A stretch of DNA of 50,395 nt, from contig CAMPET010000039.1 of assembly GCA_946803715.1 (NCBI GenBank), positions 31,547-81,941 of the forward strand. The letters run 5' to 3'. Source of the DNA: Beroe ovata (Eukaryota > Ctenophora > Nuda > Beroida > Beroidae). The position numbers and the translations under genes are program-made. Below the pieces are notes generated by a model that worked only from the letters and a program-made list of their open reading frames with translations, ran no database searches and was not told the DNA's origin. Shown piece by piece: positions 1 to 11,300 of this stretch (within the stretch, counting starts at the first letter, position 1; each line of letters starts with the position of its first letter).

Positions 1-370
1 CTGTCCGAGTTTCTAATGGTCTTTGAGCTATGAAATAAGTTTCAAGTCAATCGGTCTATCCGTTTGGAAGCTATCCTCAAATGCTCACTCAAACTGACAT
101 GATTTGAGTGAATTAGGGGCTATAGTGGCCCTTAACTCGGGAACCAATGATCAGATCGACGTGAAATTTTGGCAGTCTGAGTTTCTAATGGTCTTTGAGC
201 TATGAAATAAGTTTCAAGTCAATCGGTCTATCTGTTTGGAAGCTATCCTCTAATACTCACTCAAACTGACATGCTTAGGCTGGACGAGGGGCTATGGCGG
301 CCCTTTACTTGGGAACCAATTATCATTTCGACGTGAAATTTAGGCTGTCCGACTTTCTAATGGTCCTTGA
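1..370. repeat. 172-bp tandem satellite, two copies plus a partial
   Basis: The motif CTGTCCGAGTTTCTAATGG recurs at 1, 173 (CAGTCTGAG variant) and 345 (CTGTCCGAC variant), with AATCGGTCTATC and GGAAGCTATCCTC at matching offsets. Period 172. The array runs off the left edge of the window. Confidence 0.9.
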
Positions 371-720
371 GCTTGCCGGATGTTATCTGTCCACTGTTTC
401 TTGCGCGCGCGCCTTCATCGAAGGCCGAAACAGGGCCAGAGGAATAAGTTGCTGCACGCACGTTCCTGTGCGCGCGCATACAAAGATAAACTCAGTCAGA
501 CATTTGTCGTCGCGCCTTACATACATGTCGAACGCCTGATATGTCGAACGCCTGTTAGTTGAGGACTTTCATGTACTATCCCACGCATGATCACAGTGAG
601 TACACAGTGAGTAGGCGAGTTTTTGTGGTTCTGCATTTGAGAAGAAGCATCATTGGCTTTAATCTGAACATCATATGCCCCGCACTTGCTGATCTGATGC
701 ACAACAGTTTTTAATGTCAG
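371..720. repeat. GC-rich dispersed sequence shared with 46.4 kb
   Basis: GCCGGATGTTATCTGTC near 376 followed by TGTTTCTTGCGCGCG also occurs at about 46432-46472. Suggests one dispersed element family at both ends of the window. No coding content supported. Confidence 0.5.
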
Positions 721-1995
721 TCACTCCCAGCCCTCAGAAGGTTGCATGGCGAATCCCAGATATCATAATTTGGGGATTTTCCCTCCCAAATCTGCTGCAT
801 CATCCAGTCAATTTCCGGCGGATCAGTCATTGATATATCTGTGAATCGGTGGGAGTGGAAACCAACTTCAGGAATGGCAGTTCTTTTCGCTTTTGAACAG
901 GTGGCACGGTCCTAGTTATGACGATAATCAGTAGAGAATTATATCAGTCTCAAGTTCAATGTCAATGGCATTTCATTCCATTGCTCACCTACCAGATCGA
1001 AGGGTTTCTTCGGAGTTATCTGGGTTGATTCTGCGTAAACTGGTGATTCCGCATACAGGGGTGATTCATCATAGAAACAGTGCAACTCCAGGTATTGTCA
1101 GGGCTGATTCATTCAGAAACAGTGCAACTTATAATTGTTATCACTTCTTGGTGCAGATCTCCGAGGAACCATTCCTGATGATTGTAGTGTTTCATTCCAA
1201 TAATCTATTTATGATAACATTGATTACTCACAGGAAAGACAAAAACACAACCGATAGACAGTAGACACTCTTGTCTCTTAATACTCACATAGATTGCTCG
1301 ACTCTAGCTTTCTTCTGGACTACAGGCTCTTTGTCATCATCATCAGGTTCCCTCTGAAGTGTTAGGCATAAAGTCAAATGGCATCTATCTATATGAATAT
1401 CTCAGTGCTCGCTCACCATTTCAAATGTGACCAACTTTCCCTTGGTTGCATAATCACACATTTTCTCCACCTCAACTTTTGTTATATGATTCATCTCAAC
1501 CTTAATATCAGCAACGGGTTGCTACGGGTTTATATTTGTACATCAATGGGCATTTATGTCAATGGCAGTTTCGCGATTTTTAAAAGCACTCCCCCCTTAT
1601 TACTGGGCTCACAGACGAAGGGAGGAAGAAGCAGTATCCAGTATTAACATTCAGTCCCACTGTTCCATCCCCCTATCCCCTGTTAAGGGACCGTTCACAT
1701 ATTACGTTATCAGTCGAGGGGGGAGAGGGTTTCCAAATGATTACGCTTGATTACGGAGGGGGGTTTGACCTTGATTACGTAATCAAGATATCATTAAAAT
1801 TCTTGACTCTCGATGCCTGTCAAACTGCAAGTTTGACATGCATCATTTTCTCTGATAAGGTGTGTATTCCTCCTGAAGGTCACGTGGATTATCATGGGTG
1901 TAATTATCAGATCACGTGACACTTCAGCACTATGTATTGAGCTCATTAAACACCGGTTTGAAACACAAGTTAAACCAAACTACTGAGCTCCTTCG
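721..1995. other. Non-coding stretch with degraded repeats
   Basis: No exon supported. From about 1680 it contains CCGTTCACATATTACGT and GATTACGGAGGGGGG, a motif pair that recurs at about 2400-2490 and 3220-3300. Two TCACGTG boxes lie at about 1880 and 1913. Confidence 0.4.
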
Positions 1996-2002
1996 ACTAT
2001 AG

Positions 2003-2152
2003 GCGTATACTCACTGTATATCACTAGCACTCACTGTGCTCCCTTCTACTGAGCGTATACTCACTGTATATCGCTAGCACTCACTGTGCTCCCTTCCACT
2101 GAGCGTATACTCACTGTGTATCGCTAGCATTCACTGTGCTCCCTTCAACTGA
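2003..2152. repeat. 50-bp tandem repeat, three copies
   Basis: GCGTATACTCACTGTATATC begins at 2003, 2053 and 2103, each followed by TAGCACTCACTGTGCTCCC. Ends at an N (2153). Confidence 0.9.
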
Positions 2153-2692
2153 NCTAAACAGATACAATTCTGCGAGCAGCAGTTGACTATCCATTGAAAG
2201 CAGAAGACCGCCTGTAGGGCAGGGTGTATGCCCATATGTGAACATCCTACAGACTTGTCCGTCAGGTACAAAGTCGAAGTGTTCAGGATTGCACTGGTAG
2301 CTATACTTGTAATACATGGAAAAGGCTCTATATCATATCCCTTTATCCCTTTCAAACTTTGGGTCTTTCCGTCAGAAAGGGGAGTTGACGTGTGATTTCC
2401 CTTCCGAGAGGCATGATTACGGAGAGGATAGGGGGTGGGGTAAAAATGCCGAAATTTTATTACGTAATTTGTGAACGATCCCTTAAGATCCATAAATGCA
2501 CACCACAACAAATCAATCCCCTTTACTATACTAGCAATGCATTTGACTTGTGCACTCCACCAGGGACGGCCCAATGTATAAGGCCCAATGGTGCTCCCTT
2601 GTACTGACACAAATGGGCCGGGATTATTGTTAGGATGAGTTCTTGTTATTCTTATCTAACAACTGAAAANTCACTATGCCCCATTCTACCAA

Positions 2693-2790
2693 GGGTATAC
2701 TAATTGTATATCCCTAGCACTCACTGTACTTCCTTCTACTGAGCGTATACTCACTGTATACAGCTTAGTACTAACTGTGCTCACTTTAGA
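2693..2790. repeat. Second block of the 50-bp repeat
   Basis: Two further units at about 2694 and 2743. They head a diverged second copy of the 2003-2490 segment. Confidence 0.85.
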
Positions 2791-3108
2791 GAAACATAAT
2801 GCATATAGCACTTTACACTGAGTATCCTCTCTACGGAGCATATAATCTCAGTATCTGACTCAAAATTGCCCAGAGGTTAAAAGTAAACTGGATACAATAC
2901 AGTGAATAACAGGAGACATACCACCAAAGCAGAAAGCAGCCTGAAGGGCAAATGAACACCAGTCTGTGAACATCCTTGATCAAAATGTTCAATCCACCAG
3001 AGATGGCTCTATATTGTATCTCTTTGTCCCATTCAGACCTATCTCTCAGAAGGGTTTTTTTGTGTGATTAAGTGATGTTTCCCTTATGAGAAGGGGTTTG
3101 AGCCATGA

Positions 3109-3214
3109 TTGTAGGATTTTGCCCTACCATCTGTGCGCACAATTTTCATTCCGCCCGGGATAAAATCCGCCAGGGATAAAATCCCGCCAGCTAGGGTAGG
3201 GTGAAATCCTACAA
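3109..3214. mobile_element. Short inverted-repeat element, copy A
   Basis: Terminal inverted repeats TTGTAGGATTTT and AATCCTACAA around a GC-rich core with CCGCCAG. Flanked by GAGCCATGA and GAGCCATTA, a 9-bp target duplication with one mismatch. Non-autonomous; 8-9 bp duplications are typical of hAT or Mutator-like transposases. Confidence 0.85.
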
Positions 3215-3539
3215 GAGCCATTATTACCGATGATTACAGAAGGAGGAGGGGGTAAAAAAAGCTAAAATCTTGTCAATGTAATTTGTGAATATTCCCTTAT
3301 ATATATCTGGAGCAGTTTGACCTGGGTCCCAGCAATGACAAGGGGTGCTCATGGCTTACAGAACAAAGGTAAAATAGCATTTGCCTTATGATAATAGATA
3401 ATAGACATTAAACTTATCAACACTACTTATTACAATCAAATTTGAGAAGCGAGGGCCACTCTTTGTGAAGATCCTGAAGAAAAGACTATAATGTTTTGAA
3501 ACTGTCAGTGGATTTGTGGTGTAAAAGTGTGTGGGTTTG

Positions 3540-3629
3540 TTGTAGGATTTTACCCTACCGTCGGTGCGCGCGATTTTCAATCCGCCAGGGATGAAATCCC
3601 GCCAGCAAGGGTAGGGTGAAATCCTACAA
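3540..3629. mobile_element. Short inverted-repeat element, copy B
   Basis: Same ends as copy A. Flanks GTGGGTTTG and GTGGGTTCG form a 9-bp target duplication with one mismatch. Confidence 0.88.
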
Positions 3630-3714
3630 GTGGGTTCGATTCAATTGACTTTGTACCACTGTCTACAATATTCAATCATCGGAAGCAGATGATAGACATG
3701 CTATTATTAATAAC

Positions 3715-4560
3715 TTTTAAAAATGAGGGAAATGCCAGACGTGGTGCGCGGCGTTCCCTATCAGAAAAACAGTCATAACTCTTGATTTAGAGCTTCAATT
3801 GCAACAATTTTTACACCATTGTTATCAGCAAAACTAGAGCTTTATAATGATGTATAATATGATGCGGATAAGTGAAAAAAGTTATCGCTGATTTTCAATA
3901 CGCGCGGCGCAAAAAATGTACCTCTTAATTTTGGAGGTAGATTCTGACCATTTTCGGTTTAGACCCTGTCNAAATTCCGGGTGAGCCTTCTGATCCGCCA
4001 TAGAGGACTCAGTTAAGTAACTTTAAGCCGGGCGGGCGCGGCGCGCAACGGTACGTGTACACATTGTCTAACTCTAATGTCTGGCGATGCTAGACCGCTG
4101 GAAGCCGCGAAAAACGAAATTTTCGACATGGTCTATCATATTCATCCATCGACAAGTGCACACTAACACACGTCACTCAGAAACTGTCGATGATCAATGA
4201 TATTGATAATGATAGGTCCTGGCACTAGGCTAAGGCTCGTGAGAGCAGGGCCTAGCGTAGCCAGGACAGGCAAAGAAACTAAAGAGCCTTGCAATTGCAT
4301 CGCCAGACAATTACAATTTGAATTACAAAATAGCGTTCGGCCAGTCAAACTGCAAACGCAAAACGAATCGGGATAGTTTTAGTTTAACTTTAGTTATCTT
4401 ATACTTATAGAAGACAATTCGTTCGGTCAAATAAGATTAAGATATTTAAAATATATCGAAAATTATAAGAGTAACTATGAAATTGAAAAACAGAAATCCT
4501 ATTAAATTTGTCTAAATCAAACTGAAAGCATCCGTATCGTATCGGTATAGTGTAACTGTA
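3715..4560. other. Non-coding, part of a dispersed repeat
   Basis: Contains GC-rich GCGCGGC islands in otherwise AT-rich DNA (3735, 3900, 4025) and one N at 3971. The alternating texture is like that near 41.8 and 46.0 kb. No coding stretch supported. Confidence 0.35.
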
Positions 4561-4573
4561 GGTGACATGACAC

Positions 4574-5023
4574 CTACACTAAGACCGCAATGTGAATAAT
4601 GATGTATGAATAAACCTCATAAGGGAGCTCACAATACACAATATGAAAGCACCGCATGCGTGAATCCATATTTATCATTATCATTGTAATTGTAAATCGC
4701 AAAGTTTCCAGAAAGAACATGTCACAATGATAGACATAGAGCACAAAGTTAACAGCACTATTTTCGATGGCCAAAATGAAAACCAATAACGTATACTGAT
4801 AAGGTTAAAATCTCATTCATTCCATTATTATATCTAAAGCCCTGATACTCACAATAACCATGACAAGTAAAAACATCAAATTTAAAAAGGTCTTTAGATG
4901 CAGACTTCTATTCTGCCACTTCCCAAGTATGCGTCTCTGATCTTCTTCGCGAAATAACTCTTCTCGACAACAATTGTGCAACTCTGAACATTCTATTTCT
5001 ATAAACGACCTACTGACAATCAT
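4574..5023 (-). CDS. Putative two-exon small membrane protein
   Basis: Two exons join in phase 0: 5023-4853, donor GTTATT|GTGAGTATC, and 4795-4574, acceptor CCTTATCAG. The intron is 57 bp with a TTTTAAC branch-like site. The spliced ORF is 130 residues from ATG to TAG. It starts with a polar, cysteine-containing segment (HNCCREELFREEDQRR), then a long hydrophobic stretch crossing the splice (FLNLMFLLVMVI / YTLLVFILA) and NSAVNFVLYVYHCDMF. That last pattern resembles the seventh helix of rhodopsin-type GPCRs (NS.VNF.LY......F), but no sixth-helix signature precedes it, so the likeness is weak. It begins 82 bp beyond the TRPC stop on the same strand, so it may be a separate short gene, the 3' end of another transcript, or chance openness in the TRPC 3' region. 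Confidence 0.35.
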
Positions 5024-5104
5024 CTTTTCCCATCACTGATACCGCCCTTTCTTTTCCTTTCCCCCAAAGTAGATTTGCTCCGAGAATAACGGCTGTCCCC
5101 TCAT

Positions 5105-5358
5105 TCACATATTGTTAGATCGGGGTCGATGGTTGAGGGTGTTGTTGTTGTTGCGAGGGAGAGGGAGTTTGCGCGGCGCGGTTGTCTGAAGGAGGGGAGG
5201 GGTCACGCTCCGCGCGCCCGCAATCGAATTGATTTTCTCCGAAATGAGGAGAAGTTTCTTCCCGACATCCTCTGTCAGCATTTCGAGGTGTTTCGTGGTC
5301 ATGTCCATCTTTACTTTCAATTCCTTGATATCGTCCTCGACCTCTTCATCGATGTCAC
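5105..5358 (-). CDS. TRPC exon 18 (coiled coil and stop)
   Basis: Acceptor ATGTCCAG|GTGAC completes G, then [20 protein letters not shown] and further heptads ending [12 protein letters not shown], a coiled coil at the position of the TRPC assembly helix. The tail is proline/asparagine-rich and ends PRSNNM, stop TGA at 5107-5105. Confidence 0.88.
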
Positions 5359-8300
5359 CTGGACATTGCGAAGTTGAAGTCAGTTTGAGTTTATGCATCA
5401 GCATTGGGAAATTTTAACACTTTGACTTTGAGTTGAAAGAAAAACAAAAGTGGAAACAATTCGTATCACTTCTCCACTGGGGAGATTCGAATTGAATCAA
5501 GTGGCCAAAGTATACGTAACATTAGCATGAACACGCCGTGACACTGACAACACGAAACACACTAACTCAAAGTTCAAAGATGACTTTGCAGCACAAGGGA
5601 CAAGTTTGAGAATTTACAGAAAACTCACCGGTAGCTGGGAGTGTCATGACCTCGTCTCCAACAACCGCTATCACCATCCTCTGCATTTTCCTGCTCATGC
5701 CACTCTTCTTGTATCGCTTCACCAACATTCTGATCAGAACTTGCTGTAAAATATCCACCTGGGACAGGAGGGTTTAGTTTTGTATATTTTGGAACTATTT
5801 TTTTCCATCGCCTCTTTTCCTATCAAAATTTGAGACTAGTTTCCTATTGCCATAAAGTTTTTTTTCGCAACCCTCAATTTACCCCTCAGCCTCATCATGA
5901 CTGATTTGCTCACAACATGAAAACAACTAGATTTCACCAACAAATATCAAGACAAATTACTTCACACAGTTACGAATGAATCACCCCGTATTTCTATTCT
6001 CGGATTGTATCCCGTAGCTTTATCCGACGATTTTTTATCCTTCCTCTTCTTTGCCTTGACCATCACCGGCAAGTACATGAACTGGTACAACCTACAATTC
6101 CAATATCCCCTCTGGAACTTAACAAATCCACTCTCGCCCCAGTCTCTACCCCACGAGTTTTTAGCGAGAATGTAGTGTGGCGTGTATCCCACGCCGGCTA
6201 TCGCATGATCAGGCAACGCCTTCCTAGCGCAAGTTTCGTCTCTTAGCAACCCTGAGGAATACTCTCTGAAACACTGTGTGATGATGATGGAGAAAGTGAC
6301 CGGACCGGTGGCTAGAGAATGGATAGCCGCATCCTCATCGACATTCCAAACTTTGTGCGACCCGGTAACTTAAGCCCCGATCAGAGCGTTTCCCCGCGAA
6401 CCACAACCACCCCGTGACATTTGGTACGGATACGCGGCTCCCGGCGATAATTTCTTCTCTTTTCCGAGATATTCGAATGCATGATGCGGTGATCCACCCC
6501 GGCAGGTATCATAGCTCTCATCATAGACACAATCGAGAAATTGCTGCTCTGAGAATTTCCTCAAAACTCCCGTCTCGATTTTGTACCGTCCTTCCAAAAC
6601 AGCAGCGGACGCGAACGCCCAACACGATCCACAACTGCCCTGATCCTGAACCTCAGTAACAGCATCCTCATCAATCCAGATCTTGGACTCAGGGAGAGAT
6701 GAGGTCATCAGTAGTGGGGGTCTAGGGGGAGGAGGTGGTAAGAGGAGGAGATCCGTCTCATTCACTCTCAGTCCCATGTATCTGTGCTGCTCATCGTCTG
6801 TCATGGTCGAGAATTTGTTCAGAGTGAAAATTGCCGCGCCTACACTCTGCTCACTACACACTGACACTCCCTCAGCACTCTTGATAAGGAGACGAAGTCT
6901 CAATTTGTCTTCACGAGGGGCAAAGGTGAGGTGGTGCGAGTGCTTGAAATCCGAGTAGAGCTTGAGTGTTTTTGAGGGAGATTTGAGGATATTCCGCAGA
7001 GAATCAGAGGAATAACTGATGAGGATAAGGGAGGAGAGAAGAGTGAGGAGGAGAGAAGAGTTCATCTTGAGAGATGCAAAGAGAGTTCAACTGAGAATGA
7101 GGGGAAAATATCTCCTATTTGTGGACATCGTGGCCAGTGTTCATTGACAACATAGACCACACCTGCTCGGAGAATAAGCTCGGTGGGAATGACAGGTGAA
7201 TGAACAATTGACGTAATATAACAAGTAGTATCATTGTTATCCCGACACTAACACATTCCGTAAAGTCACACAGGGGTGAGAGGAATTGTCATCTGGCGTG
7301 CCTTTCGCAGCGGATGAAAGTTTCGAGGAACTGTCCTAGTAACTTGAGTTATGTTCGGAAAATGTGGACAGCTGCAGCTGCCTAGACTGAGATTGTTAGA
7401 TTCGTGGACCTGTTACTAATAGTTATGTGTGAATCATATCATGTAACGTCAACACATTACATAAAAATGTGTTTTAATTTTATGAAAGTGTGTCAAAGAC
7501 AAAGTTCCGCGAACCCCTTTTGACGATTGGTCTCAACCATGAAACTTTTAGTAAAGACAACGCAATAACTCGAAAGAGTTGGTTTAAGTTATTAAGAAAT
7601 ATTGTAAAGTAGTACTATTACTAATTCCGCCATAATGTTCTCCAACTAACAGGGCGTGTCAAATGAGTTGATATAACACTTAAAGTATGGCGTCACTAAG
7701 CTTTACCGCCACAGCATTATAATTCATAATAATTACATTAATTAACTCTCCAATAAATAATTAACTTCTTCTCAAAGTTGACTAGAATTGATCATTCCCA
7801 AAATTACCTAAGATTACACGGCACAGCGCATGTGTTGCAGAATAACTATACATTTTGAGCATTCATATATTTTAAACGAGAAGTATAACAATGTGGTTAA
7901 CATCTGAGACAATAAAAACTGTCTCAAGGGGGGATATATCCCGGCACATGAGAAGATTCAAAAGGGATATGATCTCATTCACCTAAGTCAGTTGTCAATA
8001 CTAACTGGCTTCCATTTCAGAAGTACTCTTCCAAAGAATTGCATTCCTTACTGTACTCAATAAAATTTACAAATTATACCAAAGAAAGTTTCATTATAGG
8101 TACGTTTTCGGGCAGGTATTTAGAGTATAGCACACGTGGCTATGGCTATTTCGTATGTACCTACAGCTGACTTTTTACTGGGCATGTTGTGGGTTGTATA
8201 CGCGTATTCTCAACACAACTCATTAGCATATTAGAGTGGTTGTATTATTACACGCAATCATAGCATGCGACTGATATATGCTATACCATAATGAGTCAGC

Positions 8301-11300
8301 GCTATGCTTCTACTGATCATCCTACTGGTGCTTTACAAGCAATCAGAAAGCCGATTACAGACGTTTTTAAGAAGCTTCACGAACGATATTTGACTGAAAG
8401 GGTGAGAGTCTTTTTGGAATAAGCTACCTTTCTCTGTCAGAAAATCAAGCAGTGTTTAGCAAACTGAATCGTCAAGAAGAGCTGACCTTCTTTGCGAACG
8501 AGCGGGCTGGTGCAGTTTGCTAATCCGTTTGAAATGAAAAACTTATGACATTAAGATTATTTATTCTCAGTGATACAAATATGTTATTGAGTGTAGTTTT
8601 ATGAAACTCCGTATATAACAGTAGTGAGTACTTCTGTTACGCATGTTTCCACCCCGAAATCAATGAGATCAATGCAGTGTGAGCGCAGCTAAAATCAGTA
8701 CGGAGTTTAGTAAACTTAATAAGAGATTAATTTGTCAAAATCGACAAACACATGGGAATAAATGGGTAAAAGATGAGAAGACAACCCAAAACCACACAAA
8801 GATAAAAACGTTGGATTCACGTGCCTAATCACCGTAGTTCCAATTATTCATAGAGCGATATCAGAAATCAGGATAATATAACCATGAATTATTAGATGCT
8901 GCAACCGTAATAGAAGTAAGCACAGTATCAACTATGCCATAAAGATTTCTGAACAAAGGACACGTGGTGATTATCGGTTAAGAGTGTGTGAATGCTCCAC
9001 CGTTTTTTTCATGATTTATGACTTGAAAAAGGTCACATGCTAGTAGCATGATGCTACTAACCTGATGACCTGAAGCTAGCTCAGTATCAAAACCATAAAA
9101 TGCCTCATTAAGAAGGAGTGAGAGAAAATCAGAGCTCAGGACATAACATGAGTTGATATACGTTGTCTTTGTGCCACCAAAGACCTAACGACATCAAACG
9201 CACTGACGAGTCAATGAACCGAATCAAGCGAAAAGTGCAACTATCACTTCAGCCTGATTTCGAGGTTTTAAGAGGATTGTTCCGTTTTAATAACATCATT
9301 TGAATTATCATTCGCCTTGGAAAATTTGAATAATGAATCGCATTAGAAAATTAGAAACACCCGGTTGAATACTTAATTATGCTGTCATAGCTAGATATTT
9401 CATTGGGAGTGATGTCAGAAACTCATTGATAAGGGAAAAGAGAACAGTGAGGATGAGGGCAGAGTTCATTCTGGAATGGTGAAGAACCTAAAACACTTCC
9501 TATTTCTCGATGTCATAGCATCGCGAGTGTTCATTGACATGTATAGAGTAGACTACACACCTGATCAGCGAGAATGGTACAAATATATATTTTTAATGAG
9601 TAATCAAGAAAATTCAATAAGAACGGAAAAAAGGTGGATAAACATTAAACACTATACTGGACATAATATAGCAGTATAGACAAAGAATATCACATCATAG
9701 CAACTTACCTTCGGTTGCTCGAAGACATCCACATCAATTTTCTCTGAAGACTTATCAGCATCGCTGAGCTTGCTCGAACTAGGGTAAGCTTTGTTGCTCT
9801 TGTTGGAAGCAAGTTCGTTTCTCTCCCTTACGTTGTCTTCACTTTCCGCCCCCGATACAATCAACAAGTGCTGAGACCAGGAGGAGTTCAGAGGGAGAGG
9901 TGAGAGAAACATTGAGTGCATTGGAAGATGCACTTGCAGTTTAGATTCAAGTTGAATCATTGAGCAAGGGTCATCAATCACGACCAATTAGATAGGGAAT
10001 AAACGTGAATTTTCATCAGTGATCCCATGAATGAAATTTAGTGAGATATCATACTAAGATGAAATGAGATTATACATCACACTGTGAGTTATGTCATGAT
10101 CTAATTCATGCTCATCGGAAGAGTCACCCTGAATCTCACCTCAATGGCCCGTTTAGCCCTCTCACTCCCGCAATTCAGAATAACAAACTTTGTTATCATC
10201 GTGAAGAAAACTGTGATAAGGTTGAAGGGAGGGATAATCGGGTGAGCTTCCTTGAACTCTTGAACCAGGGACGCACGTGCAAACTTCCACTCGACATCCG
10301 AGTTATCCTGGAAGGACGTTAGTTGGGGTGTGCGGGATATAGACAAGTCTGAAAAGGCCGGGAAAAAAGAAAAGGACGGAAGCTCAAGTTGTTCATTTAT
10401 AACTATTTCTCCTTATGTTTTGTGCTTTGTGGAAGGAATGTTGCATACCTCCACTAATACAGCTGAGAGCCTCCTGCAACTAGGAGGAGGACAGCTGGGC
10501 GAGATATACAAGAGCTTGAAAAGACGACGACAGTGCTAAGAAAGTAAGAAGAGAGAAAGGTGCAGCGCAACATCTTCTGTCGTGTATTATCATGAGTAAG
10601 ACTTGTAGTACTTTTCCACAATCATAACTTTGAAAACAAGCAAACAATAATTCAACCATTCTCAGTAATTAATTCTGGATACTAAAGGTCATGCTTTTGA
10701 TTACGACTGGGTTTAATCATTTTGTTTAGTCACCAGATGTAATGGCGCCACAGAATCATCAAAATGATCCGGACCCAAGACGTGTAAATTCTTCTCCTTA
10801 TAAACCGTTCCTTTTTCTTATATCTTGGGTTAAAGGGGGCATCAGATCATTGCTAACCCCCGTCCAGTAGAGCTTACAGAACTCATACAAATGCAGTATT
10901 CTCAGAACTATTTCATTTCTTGATAGTATGTTGGCACAATAGCATACTGGATAAAAAGGACCATAAATTCCTCTACCCTATTCATGAACTTGGTGTTTTA
11001 CTTTAGAAACAGTCCTAAAATGCACATATTATGGGTTGCACTGATGGTTTTTATTGGAACCTCCGATTCCTATAGCTCGGAGATGTGATCTAGAGTCTAG
11101 AAAATGGACACTTTAGACTGAAGAGAATGGTTTAGACTGCGAGAGTTGGGATCAGTCAAGTTTCCAATAAGAAGTCAAGTTTCAAATAAGAAGATATCTC
11201 TTAGCTCTGCAGGAAGATCTTTTGCCCTATTATTGGAACAAAGACCCCAGGGAGTTCGAAATTCATTTCAGTAGGTATGGGAAATATGAGCTTCAGTTTC

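Larger units (their letters stand above)
2003..3300. repeat. ~690-bp diverged tandem duplication
   Basis: The order 50-bp repeats, CAGAAG..GCCTG.AGGGCA, GTGAACATCCT, GGCTCTATAT, CATGATTAC, then GTAATTTGTGAA recurs from 2693, with one inverted-repeat element inserted in the second copy at 3109-3214. Confidence 0.75.

Noticed and set aside
1-370. CRISPR-like regular repeat at the left edge
   Set aside because: Period of 172 bp with no unique spacers; it is a satellite in an animal genome.
3620-3650. GGGTTCGATTCA resembling a tRNA B box
   Set aside because: No A box or cloverleaf upstream; the sequence is the target-site flank of element copy B.
6414-6958. Plus-strand open frames opposite the protease gene
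   Set aside because: Shadow frames of a well-supported minus-strand coding region.
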